Assembly: GCF_030440535.1 (NCBI RefSeq)
Contig: NZ_CP047117.1
Coordinates: forward strand, 1,054,001-1,118,000
Source: Corynebacterium capitovis DSM 44611
Lineage (GTDB): Bacteria > Actinomycetota > Actinomycetes > Mycobacteriales > Mycobacteriaceae
Direction of reading: 5' to 3'
Length of the DNA: 64,000 bases
The position numbers were made by a program, and so were the translations under genes. The notes under the pieces were generated by a model. The model was not told the DNA's origin, did not search any database, and was given only the letters and a program-made list of their open reading frames with translations. Positions within the stretch are counted from its first letter, which is position 1. Each line of letters begins with the position of its first letter. Positions 26,566 to 36,666 of the stretch are shown one piece after another.

Positions 26566-28572
26566 GTGGCCAACCCCGCCAGTTACCGCCCGGCTCCCGG
26601 AACTATCCCAACGAGCCCGGGCGTCTACAAGTTTCGAGACGCTACAGGCCGCGTCATTTACGTGGGCAAGGCGAAAAACCTCCGCGCCCGGTTGAATAAC
26701 TACTTCCAGCCACCCCACCAGCTCCACCCCCGCACCCGGCAGATGGTGTTCACCGCGGCGTCCGTCGAGTGGACGGTTGTCTCGTCGGAAGTCGAAGCCC
26801 TGCAGCTCGAATACACGTGGATCAAGCGTTTCGACCCGTGGTTCAACGTCATGTACCGGGACGACAAGACGTACCCGATGCTGGCCGTGAGCGTGCGAGA
26901 GAAATTCCCGCGGGCGTTTTTCTACCGCGGACCGCGGCGCAAAGGCGTGAGGTACTTCGGCCCCTTTTCTCACGCGTGGGCAGTCCGCGAAACGCTTGAC
27001 CTGCTCACGCGGGTCTTCCCCATTCGGACGTGCTCGAACGGCGTCTACAACCGTCACAAAAAACTGGGGCGGCCCTGCCTGCTGGGGTACATCGACAAGT
27101 GTTCGGCGCCGTGCGTCGGGCGCGTCAGCGAGAGCGAGTACGACGACACGGTGCGCGAATTCGTGGCGTTCATGTCGGGGCGCACCGACCAGGTTGTACG
27201 CGAGTTGACGAACCGCATGAACGACGCGGCGGAAAACCTCGAGTTCGAGAAGGCCGCACGACTTCGCGACGACCTCGGCGCCGTGACCAAGGTCATGGAG
27301 CGCCAGACGGTCGTGCTTAGCGCCGATACCGACGCGGACGTCATCGCGATAGAATCCGACGAGTTGGAGGCTGCCGTCCAGATTTTCACGGTCCGTAACG
27401 GTCGGATCCGAGCGCAGCGGGGATGGGTCGTTGAAAAGACGGGTGAGGAGACCGATGCGACTCTCATGCAGGATTTCCTCGTGCAGTACTACTCGGACGC
27501 GGTCGAGCGTGCGGCGCAGGAAGAGGCTGAGGATGAGGCGCTGCGGGAAAGCAAGATCAGGCGCAGGGGAGTAGACCAAGAGTCCCACGCGCTCGCCCAC
27601 CCCTCCCAACCGGTGCCGCGGGAGATTCTCGTAGAGACGGCGCCCGACGAAGCGGCCGACGTGGCCCAACTGCTCGGCGAATTGCGCGGCGGCCCTGTCC
27701 ACGTCAAGGTGCCCGTCCGAGGAGACAAAGCCGCGCTGATGAACACCGTGCACCGCAATGCAGCCGAGGCCCTCCATCAGCACAAACTCAAGCGAGTTGG
27801 GGACCTTACGGCGCGCTCGCAGGCCCTTCAGGATATCCAGGAGGCGCTGGGCTTGGAAGAAGCCCCGTTGCGCATCGAGTGCACCGACATCTCCCATATC
27901 CAAGGCACGGATGTCGTAGCGTCTCTCGTCGTTTTCGAAGACGGCCTGCCCAAGAAGAACGACTACCGGCGTTACCGCATCAAGGAAGCCGCGGGAGAGG
28001 GTCGTTCCGACGACGTCGGGTCAATCGCCGAGGTGACTCGGCGGCGTTTCAAGCGCTACAACGAAGACAAGCTGGCCAACCCGGATGACGACGCTTTCGA
28101 AGACGAAGTCGAAACGACGGGCGCGAAACGCTTCGCCTACCCGCCACAGCTGTTTATTGTCGACGGTGGAAAGCCCCAGGTCACCGCCGCACAGCGCGTG
28201 TTTGAGGAGCTCGGCATTGTCGACGTCGCTCTCGTCGGACTGGCGAAGCGCCTCGAGGAAATGTGGGTCCCCGATGACGACGAACCCGTCATCCTGCCGC
28301 GTAACTCCGAGGGCATGTACCTGCTCCAGCAGATTCGCGACGAAGCCCACCGATTCGCTATCACCTACCACCGCCACCAGCGTTCCCGCCGGATGCGCGC
28401 CTCGGCGCTCGACGGCGTCCCCGGGCTCGGCCCAGCGCGGCGCACGGACCTGGTCAAGTACTTCGGCAGCGTGAAGAAGATCCGCGAAGCGACCGTAGAA
28501 GAAATTCAGCAGGTAAGTGGGATCGGTCCCAAGCTGGCAGAGGCAATTGCTCTGCATCTCGCCGAAGAATGA
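26566..28572 (+). CDS. uvrC: Excinuclease ABC subunit UvrC
   Basis: Makes both incisions in nucleotide excision repair together with UvrB. 668 residues from GTG 26566. Domains in order: GIY-YIG nuclease ([27 protein letters not shown], about 15-40), UVR/UvrB-binding helices (about 205-240), the UvrC RNase H-like nuclease ([21 protein letters not shown], about 437-457) and a C-terminal helix-hairpin-helix pair ([24 protein letters not shown]). The upstream open frame to 26344 lacks UvrC similarity. The stop overlaps a possible earlier start of rapZ. Confidence 0.95.
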   Translation: MANPASYRPAPGTIPTSPGVYKFRDATGRVIYVGKAKNLRARLNNYFQPPHQLHPRTRQMVFTAASVEWTVVSSEVEALQLEYTWIKRFDPWFNVMYRDDKTYPMLAVSVREKFPRAFFYRGPRRKGVRYFGPFSHAWAVRETLDLLTRVFPIRTCSNGVYNRHKKLGRPCLLGYIDKCSAPCVGRVSESEYDDTVREFVAFMSGRTDQVVRELTNRMNDAAENLEFEKAARLRDDLGAVTKVMERQTVVLSADTDADVIAIESDELEAAVQIFTVRNGRIRAQRGWVVEKTGEETDATLMQDFLVQYYSDAVERAAQEEAEDEALRESKIRRRGVDQESHALAHPSQPVPREILVETAPDEAADVAQLLGELRGGPVHVKVPVRGDKAALMNTVHRNAAEALHQHKLKRVGDLTARSQALQDIQEALGLEEAPLRIECTDISHIQGTDVVASLVVFEDGLPKKNDYRRYRIKEAAGEGRSDDVGSIAEVTRRRFKRYNEDKLANPDDDAFEDEVETTGAKRFAYPPQLFIVDGGKPQVTAAQRVFEELGIVDVALVGLAKRLEEMWVPDDDEPVILPRNSEGMYLLQQIRDEAHRFAITYHRHQRSRRMRASALDGVPGLGPARRTDLVKYFGSVKKIREATVEEIQQVSGIGPKLAEAIALHLAEE

Positions 28573-28585
28573 CGGGAAAGGCCGC

Positions 28586-28591
28586 TAGGAT
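28586..28591 (+). promoter_or_regulatory. Possible -10 of rapZ (leaderless)
   Basis: TAGGAT followed by seven bases and ATG 28599. This supports 28599 rather than ATG 28569 as the rapZ start. Confidence 0.4.
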
Positions 28592-28598
28592 AGGCGCC

Positions 28599-29474
28599 AT
28601 GTTGAGTCAAGCCGCCGCCCGGCCAGTCATCATCACAGGTCTGTCAGGGGGCGGGTTGTCCACCGCGGCCAAGGTGTTCGAGGACAAGGGGTATTTTGTG
28701 TCCCAGAATCTCCCGCCGCAGCTCATTTTGGAAATGATAGATCTGGCGGCCTCAGATGAGTCGCCCGTCGACCGTATCGCTTTCGTGACGGACGTGCGTG
28801 CGCGGATGTTCAACGGCTCCCTCCTCGGAACGATCGAGGAGATTAAGGCGCGCGGTTACGACCCGTTTGTTCTCTTCCTCGAGGCGCGCGACGACGTTCT
28901 CATCCGCAGGTTCGACAGCGTGAGGCGCACCCACCCCCTGCAGCTCGGGGAAACGCTGCACGCGGGAATCGAGCGCGAAAGGATCGAGCTGGCGGATGTG
29001 CGCGATCGCGCCGACGTCATCATCGACACCTCGAACTTGTCCGTTCACGACCTGCGGCGGGCCGTGGAGGCATCGGTCGGGGAGCTCCCCGCGGACCGCC
29101 AGCATGTCACCGTCGAATCGTTCGGGTTCAAACACGGATCCCCGCGGGACGCTGACATCATCTTTGATGTCCGGTTCCTCCCCAACCCGTATTGGGTCGA
29201 AGGATTGAGGCAGTTCCGGGGAACTGACGAGCCCGTCGCGCAGTACGTGTTGTCTCAACCCGGCGCCAGTGAGTTCGTCGACAAGGTCGTGGAGCTCCTG
29301 GCGTCGATGCTGCGGGGTTACCGCCACGAAGGAAAAGACTTTGTCACGGTGGGAATAGGGTGTACGGGGGGACACCACAGGTCCGTCGCGGTCTCCGAGG
29401 CCGTCGGGGATAAGCTCAAACAACGCGGCGACCTCGAGGTGAGGGTCCTCCACCGGGACCTCGACCGATCCTGA
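28599..29474 (+). CDS. rapZ: RNase adapter protein RapZ / YvcJ-family nucleotide-binding protein
   Basis: P-loop protein of the RapZ/YvcJ family; in E. coli RapZ directs RNase E to a small RNA controlling GlmS, while the actinobacterial role is unclear. 291 residues from ATG 28599. The P-loop reads GLSGGGLST (residues 14-22), so the usual Lys is Leu. Downstream come [15 protein letters not shown] and the family C-terminal signature [16 protein letters not shown]. An ATG at 28569 would add ten residues and overlap uvrC; the -10 at 28586 argues for 28599. Part of the conserved uvrC-rapZ-yvcK-whiA block. Confidence 0.88.
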   Translation: MLSQAAARPVIITGLSGGGLSTAAKVFEDKGYFVSQNLPPQLILEMIDLAASDESPVDRIAFVTDVRARMFNGSLLGTIEEIKARGYDPFVLFLEARDDVLIRRFDSVRRTHPLQLGETLHAGIERERIELADVRDRADVIIDTSNLSVHDLRRAVEASVGELPADRQHVTVESFGFKHGSPRDADIIFDVRFLPNPYWVEGLRQFRGTDEPVAQYVLSQPGASEFVDKVVELLASMLRGYRHEGKDFVTVGIGCTGGHHRSVAVSEAVGDKLKQRGDLEVRVLHRDLDRS

Positions 29475-29507
29475 AATAACGACCGCACGACGAACCGGAA
29501 TAGAGCG

Positions 29508-30473
29508 ATGAACCAACCTTCCTTCGCCTGCCTCGGCGGCGGCCACGGCCTGTATCAAACGCTTCTGGCAGCCCGGGAGGCCGGGGCGCGCTCGATCGAC
29601 GCCGTCGTTACGGTTGCCGACGACGGCGGCTCGTCTGGGCGCCTACGCCGCGAACTGGGGATCATCCCCCCAGGGGATCTGCGCATGGCTCTCTCCGCGC
29701 TGTGCGGGGACGCCGCGGACGGTGCCCTGTGGCGCGAGACGCTCCAGCATCGCTTCGGGGGGAACGGGGCGATGGCCGGCCACGCCCTTGGTAATCTCCT
29801 CATCGCCGCCCTGACGGAGGAACTCGGAGACGTCCAAGATGCGCTCGATGTCGTTTCCCGCTGGACAGGCTCGGCCGGTCGCGTTCTCCCAGTGTGTACC
29901 GAGCCCCTCGAGATCGAGGCGGAAGTCGCAGGACTTGACGACGACCCCCGCGTCCTCCGCACGGTTCGTGGCCAGGTGGCGGTGGCGACCACCCCCGGCA
30001 CGGTCCGACGCGTCCGCCTGCTGCCGGATTCTCCTCGGGTCAACCCCCGCGCCATCGATGCCATTCTCGGTGCTGACATTGTGACGATCGGGCCGGGGTC
30101 GTGGTTTTCCTCAGTGATACCCCATCTTCTGGTCCCTGAGATCGTCGCCGCGTTGAACGAAACTGAGGCAATGGTGGTGGTCGTGCTAAATCTGTCCCCC
30201 GAGGCGGGGGAGACGCAAGGTTTTACCACCGAGCGCCACATACACATGCTCTCCCAGCACGCCCCCGCGGTGAAGGTCGATCGCTTCATCGCAGAGCAGG
30301 AGCTCAGCCCGACCGAGGGCGAGCGGCGCCACCTGCGCCGGGCCGCATTCGGAGTGGGGGGGCAGATCGAGTACCGGGACGTTCGCCTCGCCGACTCCCG
30401 CGGGCTGCCTCTGAACAGTCACGACCCAGAGAAGTTAGCTGCCGCCCTCATTGAGGTCTACCGCGGCCGCTAA
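29508..30473 (+). CDS. yvcK: Gluconeogenesis factor YvcK family protein
   Basis: CofD-like nucleotide-sugar binding protein. In B. subtilis and mycobacteria (CuvA) YvcK is needed for normal cell shape and growth on gluconeogenic carbon sources. 321 residues; the N-terminal GGGHGLYQTLLAAR (about 9-22) and VTVADDGGSSGRLRRELG (about 36-53) are diagnostic, as is DIVTIGPGSWFSSVIPHLLV (about 190-209). No membrane segments. Sits between rapZ and whiA in the usual order. Confidence 0.93.
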   Translation: MNQPSFACLGGGHGLYQTLLAAREAGARSIDAVVTVADDGGSSGRLRRELGIIPPGDLRMALSALCGDAADGALWRETLQHRFGGNGAMAGHALGNLLIAALTEELGDVQDALDVVSRWTGSAGRVLPVCTEPLEIEAEVAGLDDDPRVLRTVRGQVAVATTPGTVRRVRLLPDSPRVNPRAIDAILGADIVTIGPGSWFSSVIPHLLVPEIVAALNETEAMVVVVLNLSPEAGETQGFTTERHIHMLSQHAPAVKVDRFIAEQELSPTEGERRHLRRAAFGVGGQIEYRDVRLADSRGLPLNSHDPEKLAAALIEVYRGR

Positions 30474-30509
30474 ACTGTGCGGAGTTTTGTGTAAGAGGGA
30501 GGGTGCCAC

Positions 30510-31490
30510 GTGTCGCAATCCGCGTTGACCGCGCTAGCGAAAGATGAGTTGCTGGGCATTGACGCTGCTGCGGCGGATGTCCGCGCAGCCGAGGCGGCCG
30601 CGCTAATCCGGTTTGGCGCAGAGTTGCGCCCCGGCCCGGTGGGACTCGCGATCGTCGCTGATTTCGCCGAGCGCGAGGTTGCGCAGCGTTTGGTGTCGTT
30701 GTTGCTTTCGGTGTGTGATGTCCAAGCCTCTATCACGACGGCGCCTCCGACGTCGAGCCAGCGGGAGCCTAGGTTCGAGGTCCTCCTCGGAAGTGGCGCG
30801 GTGGACGTGGTGCGCAAACTCAAGCTCGTCACGCCCGCGGGCAACGCGGTCGTTGGAATGCCGCGTCATATCATTTCCGGCAACGTGGCGGAGGTAGAGG
30901 GGGCATGGAGAGGCGCGTTTCTCGCGCGGGGAAGCCTCACGGAGCCCGGCCGCAGCACCGGCTTAGAGGTGACCAGCCCGTGCCAAGAAGCGGCGCTGGC
31001 TCTCGTCGGATTGGCTCGCCGGCTGTCAGTTTCGGCAAAGACCAAAGAAACCCGCGGAGTCGAGCGCGTGTGCCTGCGCGACGGCGAAGCCATTGGGGTC
31101 TTGCTGAGTCGGATGGGCGCCCACCGCGCCCGGTTGGAATGGGACGAGAAGAGGGCTGTGCTCGACGCCGGGGTCAAGACATCGCAACGGCTGGCGACGT
31201 TCGACGACGCAAACACGCGGCGCTCGGCACAGGCTGCCGCCGCCGCGGCTGCCAGGGTGGAACGGGCCATGGATATCCTCGGTGACGACGTGCCAGAGCA
31301 CCTCGCCGAGGCCGGCATTCTCCGGGTCGAACACCGGCTTGCGTCCTTAGAGGAGCTCGGACGCTTGGCCGATCCGCAGATGACGAAGGACGCGGTGGCG
31401 GGGCGAATCCGCAGGCTGTTGTCCCTGGCAGACCGGCGGGCGGCAGAGCTGGGCGTGCCAGACACGCACGCGGTCGACGTCGAAAAGTAG
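30510..31490 (+). CDS. whiA: DNA-binding protein WhiA
   Basis: WhiA, a transcription factor conserved in Gram-positives and required for sporulation septation in Streptomyces and for cell division in others. 326 residues: an N-terminal pair of degenerate LAGLIDADG homing-endonuclease-like domains (about 90-200, including AWRGAFLARGSL) and a C-terminal helix-turn-helix (about 240-315, with HRLASLEELGRLADPQMTKDAVAGRIRRLL). The catalytic LAGLIDADG acids are absent, as in the family. GTG start after GAGGGAGG. A 103-base gap with the gapA promoter follows. Confidence 0.94.
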   Translation: MSQSALTALAKDELLGIDAAAADVRAAEAAALIRFGAELRPGPVGLAIVADFAEREVAQRLVSLLLSVCDVQASITTAPPTSSQREPRFEVLLGSGAVDVVRKLKLVTPAGNAVVGMPRHIISGNVAEVEGAWRGAFLARGSLTEPGRSTGLEVTSPCQEAALALVGLARRLSVSAKTKETRGVERVCLRDGEAIGVLLSRMGAHRARLEWDEKRAVLDAGVKTSQRLATFDDANTRRSAQAAAAAAARVERAMDILGDDVPEHLAEAGILRVEHRLASLEELGRLADPQMTKDAVAGRIRRLLSLADRRAAELGVPDTHAVDVEK

Positions 31491-31516
31491 TCCCTGCAGC
31501 CGAGGACGCGCGTGGC

Positions 31517-31522
31517 TACACT
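31517..31522 (+). promoter_or_regulatory. Probable -10 of gapA
   Basis: TACACT, 77 bases before gapA ATG, with a TGGC just upstream. It would start the mRNA near 31529, a few bases before the hairpin at 31534-31567. Confidence 0.45.
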
Positions 31523-31533
31523 GGACGGGGATG

Positions 31534-31567
31534 GGCCAAGACCCCAAGACCCCCAAGACCCTTGGCC
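31534..31567 (+). promoter_or_regulatory. Leader hairpin of gapA enclosing tandem repeats
   Basis: GGCCAAG (31534-31540) pairs perfectly with CTTGGCC (31561-31567). The 20-base loop holds near-identical repeats of CCAAGACCC, three units in all counting the stem edges. It would be at the very 5' end of the gapA transcript, with the AAGGAG ribosome binding site free downstream. No T-run follows, so it is not a terminator. Confidence 0.5.
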
Positions 31568-31593
31568 TGATCTCAACGACAAGGAGTGACTGA

Positions 31594-32607
<1,014 letters not shown>

Positions 32608-32624
32608 GTGCTTCCACCCCTGTG

Positions 32625-32661
32625 AACACCCGGTGCGTGCTTCGGCGCGCTCGGGTGTTTT
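32625..32661 (+). terminator. Intrinsic terminator between gapA and pgk
   Basis: AACACCCG (32625-32632) pairs with CGGGTGTT (32652-32659). Inside, GCGTGC and GCGCGC pair around a UUCG tetraloop closed by C-G, an unusually stable loop. T-residues at 32658-32661 overlap the 3' arm. Partial termination here would raise gapA over pgk and tpiA. Confidence 0.7.
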
Positions 32662-32675
32662 CAATCTAGATTGAA
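32660..32675. promoter_or_regulatory. 16-bp perfect palindrome before the pgk ribosome binding site
   Basis: TTCAATCTAGATTGAA is perfectly self-complementary. It starts in the T-run of the gapA terminator and ends inside the AAGGAG Shine-Dalgarno (32674-32679) of pgk. It could be a repressor operator or an RNA structure affecting pgk translation. Confidence 0.5.
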
Positions 32676-32684
32676 GGAGAAACA

Positions 32685-33902
<1,218 letters not shown>

Positions 33903-33915
33903 GAAGGACGCAATT

Positions 33916-34707
33916 ATGGCACGCACCCCCCTCATCGCGGGTAACTGGAAGATGAATTTGGACCACCTCGAGGCGATCGCAAACGTGCAGAAGCTCGCCT
34001 TCGCGTTCCCGAAAGACGGGTACGAGCACGTCGACATCGCCTTGACGGTGCCCTTTACCGACCTGCGCTCCGTGCAGACGCTTGTCGACGGCGACAAGCT
34101 GGCCATCACCTACGGCGCCCAAGACGTCTCCGAGCACGACAACGGCGCGTACACCGGGGACATTTCCGCGACGATGCTCGCCAAACTCGGGTGCTCATGG
34201 GTTGTCGTCGGGCACTCCGAGCGGCGCCAGTACCATGCGGAGACCGATGAGATTGTCGCGAAAAAGTCTGCGAAGGCGCTCGAGCACGGTATCCGACCGA
34301 TTGTGTGCGTGGGGGAGCCTCTCGACGTCCGCGAAGCGGGCACCCACGTCGACTACGTCGTCAACCAGACCCGGAAGTCGCTTGCGGGGCTCGAGGACAA
34401 GCTCACCGACGTCGTGATCGCCTACGAGCCGGTCTGGGCAATCGGAACGGGCAAGGTTGCCTCGGCGGCCGATGCCCAAGAGGTGTGCAGCGCGCTCCGC
34501 GGATTGGTGCGCGAGCTCGCCGGCGAGGAGACGGCGCAAGCCATGCGCATTCTCTACGGCGGGTCCGTCAAAACCGACACGATCGCAGACATCATCGGCG
34601 AGGCGGATGTCGACGGCGCCCTCGTTGGCGGTGCCTCACTCGACGGGCAGGAATTCGCCCGGCTCGCGGCCGCTGCTGCTAACGCGAGCGCGAATCCCGG
34701 GGTGTAG
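33916..34707 (+). CDS. tpiA: Triosephosphate isomerase
   Basis: Interconverts DHAP and glyceraldehyde 3-phosphate. 263 residues from ATG 33916, with the start IAGNWKMN (about 6-13), catalytic His in VVGHSERR (about 96-103), catalytic Glu in [15 protein letters not shown] (about 168-182, including loop 6) and LYGGSVK. The open frame before 33916 lies inside pgk and is a shadow. In C. glutamicum ppc follows; here secG follows after 44 bases. Confidence 0.97.
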   Translation: MARTPLIAGNWKMNLDHLEAIANVQKLAFAFPKDGYEHVDIALTVPFTDLRSVQTLVDGDKLAITYGAQDVSEHDNGAYTGDISATMLAKLGCSWVVVGHSERRQYHAETDEIVAKKSAKALEHGIRPIVCVGEPLDVREAGTHVDYVVNQTRKSLAGLEDKLTDVVIAYEPVWAIGTGKVASAADAQEVCSALRGLVRELAGEETAQAMRILYGGSVKTDTIADIIGEADVDGALVGGASLDGQEFARLAAAAANASANPGV

Positions 34708-34751
34708 GCTGTTTCGGGTTACCTAGAGAAGCGAACTGAGGAGATTCCCAC

Positions 34752-34988
34752 ATGGTTCTAGCGCTCGAAATCGTGCTGGTACTCGCCGCCGTGCTCATGA
34801 CAGTGTTTGTGCTGCTGCACAAAGGCAAGGGCGGCGGCCTGTCGAGCCTGTTCGGCGGTGGAGTTCAGTCAAACCTGTCTGGCTCGACGATCGTGGAGAA
34901 AAACCTCGACCGCTACACCGTCGTCATCTCGGTGGTGTGGATCACCTGCATTCTGGGCCTGAATCTGATCCAGTCCTTCGCAGTCTAG
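34752..34988 (+). CDS. secG: Preprotein translocase subunit SecG
   Basis: Small membrane subunit of the SecYEG translocon. 78 residues with two spans: LALEIVLVLAAVLMTVFVLLH (about 2-22) and VVISVVWITCILGLNLIQ (about 57-74), and the conserved KGKGGGLSSLFGGG loop between. The stop overlaps the opposing pgl stop by four bases (CTAG). Position after tpiA is usual in corynebacteria. Confidence 0.92.
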   Translation: MVLALEIVLVLAAVLMTVFVLLHKGKGGGLSSLFGGGVQSNLSGSTIVEKNLDRYTVVISVVWITCILGLNLIQSFAV

Positions 34989-35704
34989 ATCCGAGTTGCT
35001 GCGTCCTCGGTGACCAGCAGCAGGGTCTCCTCCGCGCCCCGGACTCCTGCGGCCGGCCAGGTGGCGGGGTCGTCGCCACGGGCGGCGTGCCCTGCCGCCT
35101 CTGCTTTTTCTTTCCCGGACACGAGCAGCCACACCCGGCGGGCGCGGGATATCGCGGGGAGTGTGAGGGTCACGCGCTCCGCCGGGGGTTTGGGGGAGTC
35201 GGTGACGGGGACAACGAGCCGGCTGCTCTCCGCCAGGGCTGGGGTGTGGGGGAAAAGCGAGTTGACGTGGCCCTCGCCGCCCATGCCGAGGAGGTGGAGG
35301 TCGAAACCCTCGGGAGCGGTGATGGTGATGTCGCGCTCGTAGCTTTCCGCCTGTTCATCCATTCCGGCGCCAGTGAGCCGGTACCCGTGAATATGTGCCC
35401 CCGGGATCGCGATGCGGTCCAGAAGGGCATCCCGCGCCTGTTTTTCGTTCGAGTTGTCGTGCGTCACCGGCACGTTGCGTTCGTCGCCGAAGTAGACGTG
35501 GACCCGGGACCAGTCCACCGGGGCGTCGACAAGCGAGGCGAGGAAAGCGATACCGGCCGTTCCCCCTGTGGCGACGATGCGTGCGCTGCCGTCGCCATTG
35601 ACTCCGCCCACGGGGTCAGCGTGTATCGCGGAAATGAGCTGCACGAATCGCGTCCGAGCCGCCGATAGCAGTGAGTCGAGATCGGGGTAACGGGAAATGT
35701 CCAA
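34985..35704 (-). CDS. pgl: 6-phosphogluconolactonase
   Basis: Hydrolyses 6-phosphogluconolactone, second step of the oxidative pentose phosphate pathway. 239 residues of the DevB/SugarP_isomerase type: GGTAGIAFLASL near residue 47, VHVYFGDERNVPVTHDNSNE (about 68-87) and LLGMGGEGHVNSLFPHT (about 133-149), matching family motifs for phosphate and lactone binding. Last gene of the minus-strand tkt-tal-zwf-opcA-pgl operon, starting 12 bases after opcA. Confidence 0.93.
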   Translation of the reverse strand: MDISRYPDLDSLLSAARTRFVQLISAIHADPVGGVNGDGSARIVATGGTAGIAFLASLVDAPVDWSRVHVYFGDERNVPVTHDNSNEKQARDALLDRIAIPGAHIHGYRLTGAGMDEQAESYERDITITAPEGFDLHLLGMGGEGHVNSLFPHTPALAESSRLVVPVTDSPKPPAERVTLTLPAISRARRVWLLVSGKEKAEAAGHAARGDDPATWPAAGVRGAEETLLLVTEDAATRI

Positions 35705-35716
35705 GGCCTGGGTCCT

Positions 35717-36652
35717 TTAGTGAGTTTCGACAACGTGGGAAAGGCTGTTTAACGCCCGCGCGTAGGACGTGTCGGGGTCGAGGTGGCGCAATTCCTCGGC
35801 GAGGCATTCCGCATCCGTACGCGCCGTCATGGCCACGTATGAATCGGGTAGGCCGGGGATCGAGACGCGGACTGATTGCTCGTCGACAACCGCAATGACG
35901 ATGTCGCCGCTTGCTCGCGAGAGGACGAGCTTCGTAATCGGAACGTTTTCGATAATGGCGCACGAGTCTTCCGCGGGATTTCGCACCACGTCGACGTTCA
36001 AGCAGCTGGCAAGCCAGCCGGCGGCGATGTCGACGCTCGGGTTGTCGACCGGTCCGGTGATTTCAACAGCCATTACTCTCTCGCTGAGGTCGCGGTCCAG
36101 CACGGATGCGACGATGCCTCGCCACAGCGTGATGCGGGACCACATCATGTCCGAGTCGCCAGGCGTATACCCATTGGAGAGGCGGAGGAGCGCGTTACCG
36201 GAAACGTTACGGCGCGCGTTGGTGATGCGGCGTTGGACAATCCGCCCCAGGGGGGCCTCGGCGGGCCGGGCCGGTGCCGTGGTGGGCCACCAAGCAACGA
36301 TGGGGGTGTCAGGGAGGAGCAGCGGGGTGACTACGGCGTCCAAGTGGTGGGTGAGCTCTCCCTTGAGATGCATCACCACCATTTCTGACACCCCGGCATC
36401 CGCGGTGAGGATGGCCTCCGCGTCGAGCGAGGTCGGCGCGGAGGAATCCCCCAGAATCATGACGAGCACCCGGGCGGGGTGCTCCATCGTGGCTTCACGC
36501 ACAGACAGGAGGATTGAATCCAGATCGTCGTTCTCTCGGGCCGAGACGAGAAGCGTGAGCACGCGGCCCGTAGCCAGCGAGTAGTTCTCCTGCGCCTCGA
36601 GGAGGGTTCGCGAGATCTCGCGCGTGGTGGTGTCGGGCAAGGAAATAATCAT
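35717..36652 (-). CDS. opcA: Glucose-6-phosphate dehydrogenase assembly protein OpcA
   Basis: OpcA binds and is required for full activity of glucose-6-phosphate dehydrogenase in actinobacteria and cyanobacteria. 311 residues from ATG 36650-36652 (MIISLPDTTTREI). The frame extends 26 codons further upstream over the zwf stop, but those residues are not family-like. The conserved SGNALLRLSNGYTPGDSDMMWSRITLWRG block is centred near residue 160. Starts 14 bases after zwf, in the same operon. Confidence 0.93.
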   Translation of the reverse strand: MIISLPDTTTREISRTLLEAQENYSLATGRVLTLLVSARENDDLDSILLSVREATMEHPARVLVMILGDSSAPTSLDAEAILTADAGVSEMVVMHLKGELTHHLDAVVTPLLLPDTPIVAWWPTTAPARPAEAPLGRIVQRRITNARRNVSGNALLRLSNGYTPGDSDMMWSRITLWRGIVASVLDRDLSERVMAVEITGPVDNPSVDIAAGWLASCLNVDVVRNPAEDSCAIIENVPITKLVLSRASGDIVIAVVDEQSVRVSIPGLPDSYVAMTARTDAECLAEELRHLDPDTSYARALNSLSHVVETH

Positions 36653-36666
36653 TGAAATCCTCCGGT

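Noticed and set aside
26473-27903. 476-codon minus-strand frame opposite the PH-domain gene and uvrC
   Set aside because: Antisense shadow; uvrC has full family motifs on the plus strand.
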